Positions 1 to 13,500 of a DNA stretch of 64,000 bases are shown in pieces (the first letter of the stretch is position 1; each line of letters begins with the position of its first letter). Under the pieces are notes generated by a model. That model saw nothing but the letters and a program-made list of their open reading frames with translations. It was not told where the DNA came from and searched no databases. The stretch is from positions 17,725,896 to 17,789,895 of the forward strand of contig NC_135001.1 in the NCBI RefSeq assembly GCF_051020985.1, read 5' to 3'. The translations under genes and the position numbers were made by a program. Source of the DNA: Nomia melanderi (taxonomy: Eukaryota > Arthropoda > Insecta > Hymenoptera > Halictidae).

Positions 1-3000
1 CAAGAATTCTTAATACACGTGAAAGTAATATACAATCGTAAGCGAATGCTACAGAAACCCGTTAAAAAATGTACAAAATTTATTGTCACTTAAAACCAAT
101 TGAAACGATGGAGAAAGTGTAATCGCTAATATTTATATCATTTACCATACAAGACACATCAATAATTGTCTAGAAAGAATGAAATGATAATATTTAATAA
201 ATAATTATAAATGCATCTATGAACATGCATATAGTTTACCCCATTAACGCAATTGTGTTTCTCAACAAGATGCTCTAAAGGGATTTACGAAGAATATTCA
301 AATTTCTATAGGCTTCTCATAGTAATTTCAATATTACACTATCTCAGTCTATCCTATTAATATACACATACGAAACTAATCAATCATAAATATGTTCTTT
401 TCGAAATTCCAATCCCTTTAAGCTTTCTAGTAAATGCCGGTTATAAAACATCGTTATATTTATTATAATTAAGATGATCGATATTGTTACTTTAATACGA
501 CAAAAGTAACGCGAATAAGAGCAATTTACTTCAACCCTGACAAATTAGCATTACTCTTTCAAAATAAATTGACCGTTAAACACAATGTTCGAAAAATCTT
601 AAATAAGATTCCATAGTAACGAAAAACAAACCAAATACAAGAATGAATTCTATAAATTGAAACACCTTGAAATAATCAAACTGACATCTCCAACTAGAAG
701 TATGTAGGTAACTTTTCTACTACAACATTCAAACTGTTCATTCGTTTCAAAGCTACGAAACCTAAAATCCATATATAACATTTGAACAATTCTTCGAAAC
801 ATTTTGTTGGAAAAAATGTATTAACGAATAGTACGCAAAAATTATGCATTAATATCTAAATAAATATCTCTAAATGAAGACAGTTTTTAGTTTTCCTTGT
901 GACTTCTATAGAAACCATGATGTTAAGACACATCTGCTTTTATAAAGTACACAATCATACTGATTGAATTCCTCATAAACAACAGCGAATTGGCTTTGCA
1001 ACACTAAAAGCTTAAGCCACAGAACCTTCCACCAATTGTTTCTTTTATCTCAACGCAAAATTTAAGAACAACGGTCACCTGTCCCAGCACCATACACCCT
1101 TTCCCATGTTAGTATCCCGTAAAATTGAAAAAATTTACCAAAATAACCATGATGTCGAGCCGAGAACTCTGGAAGGTGCGTTAAGTTGTGACAAGATTTG
1201 CCAATGGATATTCATTCAATAAATATTTGACATTTCAGACAATCCCTGTTTCAAACCATAAATCATAAATTTCATTTAAAAATAAAACAGTTGAATTTCA
1301 AAGATACAAAACATTTCATTTAAAAAACGGTTTCTTATGTTTTGCATGTACAATACAATCTATACATTACGTATTATATATATATATATATTTTTTTTAT
1401 ATTTTATAATATAATGCATAATTCGTAATAATACCAATTATTACATAGTAACATTAACTTTAAATACACAAATCGATGAACTGTCTTAGAAGTATCATGC
1501 AAATAATTTTGAAATTGAAAATGAATAACTTAATACTCCATTTCGTAAATGTCTGTAAATGTCGTAAACATAATGTTTATTTAATACCGATGTATAATAA
1601 CGTACGTGTACCAAATGAAACACTTCGCACTCCGAATATTTCTTAAAGTAAAAACAGATTTATTAATATTCTTAACGAAAATACCAGCAATCCATAATAA
1701 GAATAACTCGTAGCAACAATAATTAACAATTTCATTTAAAAAAAAAAACTCGTAGAATTTATAGAACTACTAAGAATGGTAAAGGTGTACACAGTACAAG
1801 CCCTTGTAAACATATAAATGCCAAAACATTTCTGTTTGAGAGTCGGGATGTCAGATAAGCACTTAAAAAGTAATGATACAATACATAAAAGTAAATACAG
1901 CCAATGAAAGTAGATCAATAAAAAAAGTAAAAGAGCCAAAAGATATAAAGCAATTTATAAGGTAGCAAAGATATATTAGGTCCTGGGTGGAGAGTCATTT
2001 TGCACTTCTACGTTGCTGACTAAAACCTTGCATATATTTCGAAGCTAATAGTTTTGCTCTTTTTTTTATTATCTATATTATACGTTCGTAATTCCGAATA
2101 AAACAGAGAGTGCATTCTCCGACTACTTTGATATTTAATACTTATTTGTATAGATTTTCATAATCTTAATCCCGATGAATAAACGGAGTGAAGCTAAACC
2201 TAAATGCGAACCTAAAACTTGTTGAAAACCAAGAGAAATCATAACTTACCGTAATAGTCGAATGCATGAGCTGAGAAGGGGAGGAAAAAAAATTTCACTT
2301 AGTTACAACCTCGTAAGAATGCACTACACTAATTGCACCTCTCTACACTCAGACCATACATCTTTAAAAAGAAAAGTAGTAATTAAATGTTTATAGAAAA
2401 TCAGGGGAAATACACAATACATAGTATTGTTCTATTAGTCATGTATTAAATTTTATAAATCAAAACGAAAGAAGTAAATTTTAACTTGTGTTAAAGCATT
2501 TGAAGCAGCTTGTCTCTTTAGGAGTCTGTACCACTCCAAGCAATTTTAAAGAAATATTTTTGCATTCATAAAAATAAACTATAAAAAAGTCTATTGCAAT
2601 GAATGTTAAAAAGGGTTAGACTTGTTGGTTATATTAAAAAAAAAAAAAATAGAAAAAAATTTCTCTGCTGAATGTAGTTAGGTGGATATAAATTTTTTAA
2701 TTTGTATATCGTGCGGTGCTGAGATTCCTACATGTAAGAGGAAACATACATATTCGGCGCTTGTTATATTATTAAAACATGTTCTGATTAATGTAGTTTC
2801 AATTGATAAAGTTATTCAACACTTTCGTCTAAGTATGTTTTACCACTCAATTTAATTGATATGTTATTTACTGCCTAAAATAGAATAGTGAAACACTTAA
2901 ATTACTTAAAATAATTACCAATAGATACTTAGTTGTAAATAATATTCAATATCTCACTTACATCCCTTGTCACACTTATGCCCACCCCCCTAAGTTCCTC

Positions 3001-3928
3001 AGGAATAAAGTTTCCTAGAAATTTTGGCAGTAATTTTTTGTAAAACATTCAGTAGCAGCACTTAGTGCACAGTCAGCAAATAAAAAATCATCGTAAAGAC
3101 ATTTGTCAATGTGGAACTTCTTTTCAAGCAGTGATAATGAAATTTCGGGAAACTAAATTTCTAATGTGTTATAACTACTACCATTAAGATATGTACTGAG
3201 AACATCTACACATATTCAAATTTATAAATTAAAAAAGCATCAATGATAATTAATTTGTTTGTTTCATAAATTTGAAACTAGCACGCATGAGTCAAGGTAT
3301 ATTGATTGTTGTTGTGATAATAATTTCCAAATTTTCCCAACAAACAGGACGCCTAAAGTTAATGTATTATATGAATTTCATAAACTGTTAGTATATAATT
3401 AAATTATGTAAAGCAAGTTAAAAGCTCGCCTTTTATGCAAACAAATACATATTGCACATGGAAATATGATTATAAAATATAAATCAGAAGTTGACTGAAT
3501 TAACTGAAACTTAATTTTAAAATCCTTTTATAAATATAACTAATAATGTTTATGCATGAATACTATTACTAAAGAAAATGATGATAAAATTCATGATACA
3601 CTTTGATAAATGGAATCACTATATAAACATGTATTTCCATGTACACCATTTGCAACATGATTATGGTTGTAGAATCAATGTGATTTAATCACAAATTTTC
3701 GTCCTATATAATAACTGTTAATTTTTTATTAGAAAAAGTTATATTGATAATCCTAAAAATTAGACTAAATGAACAAATCCAAAGAATAATCTCAAATTTG
3801 ATTCTACAACCTTTGACTTGGAACATGGATAGCATTGTATCTACCTCTATTATATACTGTTGTACAATTATAGGAAGGGTAATAAAAAAGATGACAGAAC
3901 ATACATAGGTAGTTTGGTGCAGACCCAC
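1..3928 (-). other. Left flank: probable dynein intermediate chain intron
   Basis: The stretch is AT-rich with no open frame that reads like the next dynein exons (linker or WD40). It holds a TA-rich microsatellite near 1375-1400 and scattered A/T runs. By position it should be intron of the minus-strand dynein gene; I could not place a further exon in it. A minus-strand GAT|GTAAGT donor-like site near 2960 has no recognisable coding sequence before it. Confidence 0.5.
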
Positions 3929-4039
3929 CTTTCCTGGGACGCCACCAGTCAATCTCAAAGTAGCCTGCGGAGTAAGAGTGAGTTGGTGTTGATGTTGAAC
4001 AGGAGTAGATGGTGTATGCAGAAGAAGATGCGGACAGTC
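3929..4039 (-). CDS. sw: Dynein intermediate chain coding exon 5 (after a 2.2-kb intron)
   Basis: The exon follows ACACAAG. The G left by exon 4 plus GA restores Gly, giving GLSASSSAYTIYSCSTST then PTHSYSAGYFEIDWWRPRK, and it ends AAAG|GTGGGT leaving one base. The WWRPRK segment resembles one present in some insect isoforms, so this may be an alternative cassette exon. Both splice sites are of only moderate quality; the exact phase fit is the main support. Confidence 0.75.
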
Positions 4040-6936
4040 CTTGTGTCCAACACCGGTTGATTTGATTGATTGTATCGCAAGACAATGGGATACGCGTATA
4101 TTTAATAATACCGCAAAATCAGTTAGATAACAGCATACGCAAATAACATGGAATGTATCTCATGTTTATGTTAGAAACTTTGATCTTAAACAACATACAA
4201 TTATATGTATCACATTCGTGCTAACAGACTATTTTCAAATCTTTTCAAATTTTACGTTTTCATAAAAACATTGCAGTAAAGTAGGTGGTATTAAAAAGAA
4301 ATATTGTAAAAATCTCGCAAAGTATTATTTTGTAGTAATGTTTACAGTCTAAAAATGAGCAGTTAAGTAAGTTCGAAATTTTAATAGAACTAACTGAAGT
4401 TGCGAATGGACGAAACAGAAGTATGAAATATAAAAAAAACATAGTTGCCACCACCAGGAAAGGCAATATTTGTATCCATAACCTGATTAAGTATTGAGTG
4501 AGTGTTATTCATATCTACTGCTATACTTTCTAAATAGTTTAGTATCCACATATGTAGTTATCAGTAAATTTTCTATTCTTTCATAAATTTTTTCTTCACA
4601 AATTAAATTATAGTAATTAAACTTTAAAACACTATATTCAACCATAGAAATATGCATATATTTTTTGTTCACTTAAGGAAATATAATATTCCTTCTTTAC
4701 AATAACATAAAAACTTATTGCTTTTTCAGTGACATTATAATTAAAATATCATCAACTAATGTTAATGCGAAAAACGCGTTTCCACACATTTTTTATTTAA
4801 ATAATGGCTTAAACACATGGTAGTAAACAAAAATTTATTTCATAATGATTCTGACTGTTTAAAAAGTGTTGAAAATTGTTGACAATTCAGCAAAGATCAA
4901 TACACATAATGACGGAATAAAATGACAAAATTATATAAATAAATAACATGCCAATCTTACATATAAATATTTTGAGAATATGTAAGTTTCCTCATTAGCT
5001 ACAATTAATTATAAAACCCAATGTAAATTGTAAATTCATTTCTTATTATCACAATGCAAATTGTAGTTATAAGTAAAACAAATTATGCTAATGTATCTAA
5101 TTGTACATTACAATGAATGTGTCTCATCAATTAAAATATTATACAATAATGTTAATGCTTGACACATGTGTTATACAAATATTAATAACACAATGTCACT
5201 AATCACATATACCTTTGAATTACGTATTTCCATATACACCACCCACTTTACCATATTCAATGAATGCATTAACAAATCATTATTAGTATGAAAAATATAG
5301 TTACATTAAAACAGAACAATTTTTTATAATATTATAAGTATGCTGTGTATTGGTAAATTGTCATTTCAATGCATTTCAATCCTTTGTAATCTCATGTGGA
5401 TATCTTATGAATTTGAAAAGTTAAAACTTTGTACTCTAAATAAAATAGAACTTTAATTTTAAAGATATGTATGTTATATATGTAAACAAAAAATACAAAC
5501 TTTTGAATCCGAAATCCTATTTTATTTTATAAGGGATGAAATTGTGGTACCTTTATTCATTTTTTAACGACTGCCATAAATTCTAACCTATAAAATTGTA
5601 TCTCTATATAGCAAATTTAGGTAAAAAATAAAATATCATTTAATACATTAACAGACTGTTAAAATTTTTCTTATATTTAAAGATGTAATATAACTTTAAT
5701 ATAATTTATCAAATATGAAATATTACAATGTTAGCATGAGACTACAAAGGTGTAAAATTGAAAATTACAAAATTAGCTACATCTTTAAATTACAATGAGA
5801 TACCCAGTATATGTATGTTGAATATTACTATAATTCTGGAACCTTTTTGAAAGACCAATTATAAATGTTAAAATAATACATCTGTATAACTGTATATTCG
5901 TGCTTTTATTTATTTTAAGCTTTCATGCTTTTGTTCATAATCTAAAAACGAATTTGCAAATGTCTGAATAGAAAAAAAACATTTTATATGTTACTACAAA
6001 ATGATTGTTTTCTTAAATATATTTTTCATAAAATAAGGGTTAATTTGTAACTAATATACAAATACATGAATTTTTTGTAGTATTTTAACATACATAGTTA
6101 ATCCTCAAAGAATATTCCAAATTTTTAGTAATACTTTGTAGATATGTAATAATAATTTGTTTCTTTAAATCAACATTAGTGCAATGTACAGTATAAATAT
6201 TTTCTGATTAAACACATTTTTAAATTCACAAAAATCAACATATAATGTAATAAATAAATTATAAGATAAATACAGTGACTCACCGTCATGAGATGTGTGC
6301 GTTGTCTGAATTGTTTGAGTTTGTTTATTATAGACCACTGGTTCCTTTGGCGGAATGTTGGTATGGGCAACAGAAACAATTGTGAGTTCTCTGTTTTTCC
6401 TCCTTCCAGAGCTGCTATAAAAGAGACATGTAATTGTGCCATAATATAAATATAAATACACTGAACAAAATGTTTAAGCATTAAAATAAATACCTTTGGG
6501 CAGAATTTATACTGGATGGCTGTAAACTAGCATCAGGTGTAGCATTAGCACTTTGTTCTGGAGTTAATGAATTCAAACTCGATAAACTTGATAATACATC
6601 TGCAAATAAAATAAGTGATAGGACAAATTTTAAATAAACCATAAAATAAAATTATTTACCTGACACTGGAGCTACACCTAAAGATGATAGCATAGCATCT
6701 AATTCCTTGCGGTGATCTTTATCTGTACCTGCAGCACGGACCGTAGCTTCCTCAACCTTGACATATGAAGTATGGTTAGATGTAGTTTGACATATACAAA
6801 AATATACATATTTCATATAAATAAAATACTTTACATCTTTTTGTTCCTTTTCTCTCCTGCGTCTTTCTTTTTCTTCTCTAATAGCCTGAAGCTTTGCCTT
6901 CTTTCTTTCAAGCTCAGCTTTTCTATCTGACATCAT
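3929..6936 (-). CDS. sw: Cytoplasmic dynein 1 intermediate chain, N-terminal part (5 exons, partial)
   Basis: The product is the dynein-1 intermediate chain, the cargo- and dynactin-binding scaffold of the minus-end microtubule motor. Read 5' to 3' on the minus strand the exons are 6936-6835, 6756-6660, 6599-6494, 6414-6284 and 4039-3929; every junction has GT/AG ends and the phases join without a frame break. The start MMSDRKAELERKKAK opens the charged N-terminal coiled coil (known in the family as the p150Glued-binding helix), continued by REEKERRRREKEQKD. Then come LSSLGVAPVSDVLSSL (serine-rich segment), NIPPKEPVVYNKQTQT (the region that in the family leads to the light-chain binding sites) and an aromatic exon with GYFEIDWWRPRK. 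The whole C-terminal WD40 beta-propeller, most of the usual ~600+ residues, is missing because the gene runs off the left end. Recognition is from family knowledge; the exon structure is seen directly. Confidence 0.92.
4040..6283 (-). other. Dynein intermediate chain intron 4
   Basis: About 2.2 kb of AT-rich sequence lies between GTGAGT (exon 4) and ACACAAG (exon 5). I see no coding frame, RNA gene or transposon in it. It is far longer than the 60-85-bp introns before it, which fits a regulated, alternatively spliced junction (inference). Confidence 0.6.
6284..6414 (-). CDS. sw: Dynein intermediate chain coding exon 4
   Basis: The acceptor is TTTTATAG. The exon reads SSGRRKNRELTIVSVAHTN then IPPKEPVVYNKQTQTIQ. 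The VVYNKQTQT stretch resembles the consensus-like KxTQT motif used for LC8 light-chain binding in this family. The donor is GACG|GTGAGT, a strong site, leaving one base (G). Confidence 0.92.
6494..6599 (-). CDS. sw: Dynein intermediate chain coding exon 3
   Basis: The acceptor is TTTGCAG. The split codon restores Asp and the exon reads DVLSSLSSLNSLTPEQ then SANATPDASLQPSSINSAQ. This is the serine-rich linker typical of the family and a known phosphorylation area in homologues. It ends CAAAG|GTATTT, leaving two bases. Confidence 0.9.
6660..6756 (-). CDS. sw: Dynein intermediate chain coding exon 2
   Basis: The exon starts after TCAAG and reads VEEATVRAAGTDKDHRK then ELDAMLSSLGVAPVS, matching the insect intermediate chain segment that follows the charged helix. 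It ends CAG|GTAAAT and leaves one base for the next exon. The intron before it is only 78 bp. Confidence 0.92.
6835..6936 (-). CDS. sw: Dynein intermediate chain coding exon 1
   Basis: This exon encodes 34 residues if the first of two adjacent ATGs is used; the second ATG (6931-6933) gives the family-standard MSDRKAELERK start, so either may initiate. It ends AAAGAT|GTAAAG in phase 0. Just upstream a TTTAG|GTGATAAG sequence (about 6955) could be the acceptor of a 5'-UTR intron. Confidence 0.93.
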
Positions 6937-9900
6937 TGTACTAGTTTCTTATCACCTAAACAATATTAGTAGTTGTATTAAGCAAATTGAAAAACACAGC
7001 AATCATTTTGAGAATAATATCAAAATTATGAATGTCTTGCTAATTCATGAAATTTATTAACGGAACTGGAATCGAGTTTGGTGCGATTATTGATTTCTCC
7101 CCAGTGACGTCAGATTCTATAGAATCTGTGAAAACTATATCGGCAAATGTGTATATGAGAAGTGCATTTTCACGTATATTCAATGAATAATCGTATTATA
7201 TTAAATATGCGCAAACCACATTATAATTAACATAAATTCTTGTTAGAATATCACGGAATCTACTCGTCGAATAACTTACAGCTGTCATTCAGAAATACTG
7301 ATATAAAAAATTTATCTTATAAACATTCGACTTTATTAGAAATACTTATAAAATACTTACTTTAAGTAGTAAAATTTACTTCACAAATTTGAGCACTAAA
7401 AACCGTTATAGTTGCTGATTTCTACATCATCTATTCCACCCATCCGACATGCAAACCTTTTGCATTGCAACAATAGCACCACCGTATCAATATCTCGTAC
7501 TAACGAAATAGCTAGCCATTTACAATGCAGTTTCCTGCATATCACTGTACGTAGTTTACAGATTTCTATGTTAGATGGCACTTTAAGAAATTTATTGCGG
7601 TAAAGAAGAAATAGACCTACTTTATTTACAGAGTTAAAATTTAGCTGTATTTCCAAAAACTTGACAAATCCGATTGGGCTGAAATGTTGTTTAGAGGACC
7701 TTTCTAAATAGAAACAATATTTGAGAGATGGATTTTGGCAATTCCAAAGTCAAGACATAATTTTAGAAAATAAGTTTTATCATAATAATATCACTTCCTA
7801 CGATGCCGACACAACGTAAAACATAACGTAAAAAGGTATAGTAGTACCTTGATATTTTTTCTTCATTAATTCAATGTATATACACATTTTATATCTTCTA
7901 ATAATTATATAAAAGGATCTATTTCAGTTCTTTTTATTTCATATCATCACAAATATTCACGTAAAAGTATTCAAATAGAAATTGAATATAAATATTTGAG
8001 TATTCCACAGGTTTGGACTGAAATGATTTTTGATGATTATAAAGTTAAAGCATGGGAACTTCCCCTCCTTCTGCAACCCCTCACGTGAAAAGTCCATCAT
8101 ACCGGGAATCAAACATTGAGGTACTAGAGGGTGGCTTGGGCCTTTGTTCGAGCGTCATTGACTAAGTACTTGGTATATACCAGGGGCTGGTTTATGATGC
8201 GTCAATTATTATTAAAATTTAAGATTCAAAGCGCTTTATTCTCACATCTGGAAGCCAAAAGTAGAAATGTTTAGCACTAAAACTACCGAGCAGTTAACTT
8301 GACATTTTGAAATTCCTCTATACAACTCAAATAATGCATCTATCGAGACTTTTATTGATTTAGAATTTAGCTTGAGTATTGCTAAATCAGTTTCTTTAAT
8401 AATTTCTCAGAGAACCATCTGTTCTCTTTTTAATAATCGCAAAAATAAGAAATCCTATATTATAACGGTGACGTGAAGAGTGATCCTATAATGGTAAAAT
8501 ATTTTTTCACAAAATTTTGTATCTTAACTTTGGAATTGTCAAAAATTCCTCTCACAGACATTTTCTCAATGTAAAATAAAGCTGGAGGTAGGATATTAGT
8601 CCAATCAAAATATAAAAGTTATTTAAAATAATATTAAATTCATAAAATGTTATATTATTTCATAGGTATCTATAATTCAAATAAATTTTAATAGTTTGTT
8701 TTAACAAACAATCGTACGAAAGGATATGCTTCTATTACAACTTAAATATGAACTGAGAGCTTTATAACTGCATTTATCAATTGCATGCACATTTGCTCCT
8801 ATAAAAGTTTGGTGGCCGAAAAATTACTTGCTAAGAACTTTCGTAATACACCTTACGTTATAAAGCAATTGCTGTTTCATGGAAATAACGTTATAGCGGG
8901 AAAAAGGGAAAGGGCGAAGGTGATTGTAGAGAGGTTGAGGGGGGCAGCATTGAGACACACGATCAAAGAAAACTTTTGTAAATTTAGCTTCGAAATTAGC
9001 TTGACACTAATTTCACGAGGAAGCGTGGGCAAGACTAAAAAAGTCAGGAAAAAGATTGACCGGGGGAGGTCGACCTCGCGTGATGCTTCATACCGACTTC
9101 GCGTGTCGAAGTCTGATTTGCTTTGTTGAATCAAGTGTATACCGGCTGTTATATCTTGCACAGAAGCGAATGAGATAGTGCATTTTCCTTCTTTTATATC
9201 CTGTTACCTACTCCGACTTCATTATTTTCGTCAACAATTAGATTCCCGATAAAACGTCTGGTTGTCAGTCTGTTCGTGAAATTATAATGTACTGCCATTA
9301 TGGCAGTCCTGATATTACTCGAGCTCTTAAAATTAAATGAAGCCGGTGAAATCGTTTAAGTGGAGTATTATTTGTGTTAAACATGTTTCACATATATCAT
9401 GTGTAAATTCGACTTTATTCTTAACAACGGAAAGTCTTTAACACTGTTGTCACGTTGAAATATGATCTTTTAGAATAAAAGAATTTATTATACATATAAA
9501 TAGACACAAGGAAAAGAATAATTCCAATGTAATTCTTACTGATTTATTTTTGTAATATAGATTTATTGCAGAATTCGCATTTTTATTCTTTGTCACGCAT
9601 ACATAAGTACACTATTTATATGAAAGAATAATTGCTGTATATACTACATAAAGGTGAATGTATAATAAATAGAATAACCAGTTTCTAGTTAAAAATTGAA
9701 CAGTTTATCATTTTAGGTAAAATAATGTTTACCACGTGTCTCGCGAGATTTACATATATTTTTCCAAAGTATTTTGTATTTTTAAAAAATATTAAATTTG
9801 ATTAAAAGTGATTACCTATTTAAAATATGTTACATAACAATATGATATTTGAGTTTTTCTGTACATATAATCACACAAATTGATCTCACTGAAAATCGCT

Positions 9901-10122
9901 ATCCGCACAATTCAGTTTTCTAAAAATTAGTCGGTACGCAATGTGTTAACATCACACTGAGCGCAGCATGAAATTTCTTTAGAAAATAGAGAGCAACATT
10001 TATATAGATTTCCTTTCGCATTACAATTCACATTTCTGTTCACCGTACCGGGCGCTGTATAGTCCCAATAGTTCCCACGAACCTTGTATATTTGCCAGAT
10101 AAGTGGAAAGCCAGTGCCGTAG
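6937..10122. other. Dynein 5' flank and intergenic DNA
   Basis: The stretch contains the presumed dynein promoter (7.0-7.6 kb) and then AT-rich DNA. Around 8262-8290 is a single terminus, CACTAAAACTACCGAGC, related to the inverted-repeat element at 63.4 kb. A GC-richer patch at 8890-9110 is open in two frames on opposite strands, but neither has recognisable protein features. Confidence 0.4.
7105..7112. promoter_or_regulatory. Perfect CRE octamer upstream of the dynein gene
   Basis: TGACGTCA lies about 170 bp upstream of the dynein start codon (minus-strand sense), in a short GC-richer patch. It is the palindromic CREB/ATF consensus. Its position suggests promoter or 5'-UTR sequence, but there is no direct evidence for a transcription start. 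Confidence 0.35.
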
Positions 10123-10521
10123 AGGTCAAACTTTCGGTGGATTTACGGAATCTCAAATCGTACCAACGTAAGCGGATCTGCCCTCTCTGGTCAAACGAGT
10201 AAAGGTCAGCCTTGTCCGGCGAAGAGGGGGCGAAGGAAGAGGGAAAGTGCGGGTTCCTCTATATTTGAGGTAGGGAACACGGAGTTGATGACCTCTAGAG
10301 AAAGTACAGATGAACGAAGGGATGAAGAGGATAGAAGTGACCTCGCATTTGCCGCAGAGTCGTCTGATGAACCACCTGGTGGACGCGCATTGCTTCTGAG
10401 AGCTAGAAAGCAAAGTTACAACAACATGCCTCGTTTCATCTCTCTTAACCCCTTCATTCCCTGTCCTACGTTTATGTTGCAGGTTTCATGCGCTAATGCT
10501 TTTAACCCACAGGTTACTTAG
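10123..10521 (+). CDS. Candidate exon: long open frame encoding a charged, low-complexity segment
   Basis: An open frame of 132 codons follows a possible acceptor (CCGTAG|AGG) and ends in TAG at 10519. The first ATG is at 10288. The translation is Ser/Glu/Asp/Arg-rich, with TSRESTDERRDEEDRSD and SSDEPPGGRALLLRARK, like the disordered part of a regulatory protein rather than a random frame. Base composition is clearly richer in G+C than the flanks. A possible donor is TTGCAG|GTTTCA (10483). I do not recognise the family, and the opposite strand is also open, so this could be a GC-rich promoter instead. Confidence 0.33.
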   Translation, partial: RSNFRWIYGISNRTNVSGSALSGQTSKGQPCPAKRGRRKRESAGSSIFEVGNTELMTSRESTDERRDEEDRSDLAFAAESSDEPPGGRALLLRARKQSYNNMPRFISLNPFIPCPTFMLQVSCANAFNPQVT

Positions 10522-13500
10522 CCAGTTATTTTCAGTCTAAATAACGAGTTACTGTTCTCGTTTGATAAAGTAAATTAACGAAACACGTATCTCTTTACAG
10601 GTTTTAGTTTTGCTCTTGGCTGGAAGTTTACTTAGCATGAACCAATTTGGCCCATTTTCGTACTTACGCCTATTTTTCATGGATAAAATGTATGGTTCCT
10701 TCAATTTCTATTAGCACCGAGTATCGTTATAATCTATTCGTAACACAAGTGAAGTACAAAGCGTGTCAAGCATTCTTCTGAAATTTAGATTATAGAAATA
10801 AAATAAATAAAATATATAAAAATTAAATGAAATATACAAAACTGTCTAAGTTTATTCAAAACATTCAAATACTGTAGAATAAAATTAATTGTGTGCTAGA
10901 TACACCAGAGACAATTTCTTTACGGTAACGTTACCTGAAGTAACAACATTACAAAGCACAAAAGTTTCATCAGTTTCCCTGTATACGCAGAAAAATTATA
11001 TAAAATATATTTTCCTACCCTTAAAAGTATTTAAAATAAACAATTCAGTTATTACGATAGTAGTGGCATTTGTGATTTTACTGAAGTTATTTTTAATTAG
11101 TTCCGTCAGCTGAAAGGACCGTGTATACTTTCAGTTTGAACTGTAAAGGAAGTGGGTAGAGTTGGATGATACTAAACGAGGGGTGGAAACCGTTCAGAAA
11201 AGTTGATCGGCGTTAATTCGCCGATCAGACGAGACTTGTGTGCTCAGTACAGTTTACCTAAAGGTTTAGTAAAATCAATACTCTGTAAGTTCCTCGAGAC
11301 GAAAAGTCCGTTAACATGATATTATCGTCTCTTTGAATACTAATTTCCACGGTATGCTGTGTACCAGATAGTTGAGATTTTTTACGATGCTATCGTGCCG
11401 GCACTATAATACGATGTACTTTTTGCTTGTATCAGAGATTAATGAATGCGTGCAGCGAAGAACCACGACAAATTTTTGATTAATAGCACATCAAATTGAA
11501 ACGCCCAGCTATATGATCTAGTACGTGTATAAGATGTTTTGTAACTGACGGTAAAACGGGAAAAGGGATGATTTTACAAAAAAAAAAAGACTGAAAACAT
11601 AGATTAACGTTATTTTACATAAAGCTTCGTCTTCAATCGGTTGAAATCGATTCTAATCGATCTCGAAAAGGGTAATATTGAAAACTTCGAACTTTTACAA
11701 AAATTCAAAGTTCAGAAGTCTTTTATATTTAACATTTTTAAACAGTTTATTATTGGCTATAAATTATATATTCAATTATAATTTTATGTTTTATGTTATG
11801 AATGATATTCATCAGTAACTCATAATCTAACTGTAAGTCACAATTACGAATATTTTATTATATTTCTCTGTTTATTACGATACTTCTCACTTCTGACAGA
11901 AATCATTATTGGTTTTTAATTTCTTGGAATAGGTGTAACAATTAGGAAATAAAAGAACTTTTCTCTTAGTAATTTCATTTGTTATTGTCAAATCATTGTA
12001 TAAATCATTTAATTTCTAATATTATTTAATACAGAGTCAAGAAAAATAAATCAATAAGGCACACTGCTAAATGACCATTGAAGGACTATGTAAATTTATC
12101 AGAATATTAATTTATAATTAAAAAGTAATATTACTTCAGGGACTTAATGTCGATGACAAAGTATTCCCGTAAATTGGAAATTCAATCTATTAAATGTTAT
12201 ACCTGTGCGTCACCCCAGTACTGTCTTAACTGTGGATTTTAAGGAAAAGTGGGACTCTGCCACTCACTTCTTCGATCTTGTATGTCTGGGAAAATGTCCA
12301 ATGCTGCCACCCTTTACAGACTTCCTTTGCGATTCCTTGGAAGTGCGACAAAATTACCTTCCCTTTTGGGCGAGTGGTTAATTAAATTTCTTCGTCTTTC
12401 ATTTCTCTCTCGAGCAGGTGCACCATTAACGTCGGGAACGGTTAACATTTCTGCATTTGACTTTTCGATTCATATACTTAAACAGCAGGTATAAATATGA
12501 ATATCGATCGAAGTCTTCGTTTCTATATTCACGTTTAAAAGCTTCTTATTACATTATTATTGCAACAGCTTCTTAGCAATTATTAAATTGACGTCCACGA
12601 ATTTTCATTTATATTCTTACTTACCCCGTGGTCCATGAGTCACCGGACATCTGGTGGTTCTAATGGAAACATAAAGGTGAGGTGATACAGCTATGAGTAG
12701 ATGTATGAAGAAATTTCATTTATCTGTTTGTCATAGTAAAACTTATAGAATCTTAATGCGCTAATAATTATAAAAAATGGTTTATAACAGTTACCTACGT
12801 ATATTTATTATAAACTATACGCTTATTATAAAGTGATATTAATTAAATAAAATAACTAGAAAAGCAGATAAGAAACTAAGTTGCCAAAAGAAAATTTTTG
12901 AGAAAACTAAAGGTATTTTAAAATGAAATCAAGATTAAATCGCCACTGTTTCGAACCATGACAGGAAGCAAATATCCATTAAAGATTTTTAAAATTCTTT
13001 ATGACATTCAAATAATTTATAATTCTTATCTGAGAATTTATAACAAAATTTGAACTATGAAAGTTTATTAGTTTTTCTATAATAAAATCCAGTGTTATTT
13101 GTTTGCATCCTTTCCTATAATTTCTTGTCATCTTTAAAGAACTGGTATTCCAAATATGCTGAACTTTCTCTATACCTATCTATAAAATGTTTTTAACTAT
13201 TTCATAAAAAATTGAATATGTTATTAAAGAGTGGGTACTTGTAAATTGATGAGTCATATGCATTAATATTTACACATACGATGTCTTTGCAATAAATTAT
13301 TCATTTATATTATCAGTAGAAATGAAAGCTATGGTTAGATGTACATAGATTACGTGAATTGGACCGTTCCTGGCTCCACATAATATGTCATACGTCATAT
13401 TATAATACACAGCACGTGCCATAATCTTTTATTAGACACACGACACGCATACGTATCTTTTATTTGACACACGGCTCGTACACGTGCTTTTGAAATGCAC

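Noticed and set aside
2941..3010. Minus-strand exon ending GAT|GTAAGT as the next dynein exon
   Set aside because: The only frame open across it reads ELRGVGISVTRD in phase 0, which neither matches the dynein intermediate chain nor fits the phase left by exon 5.
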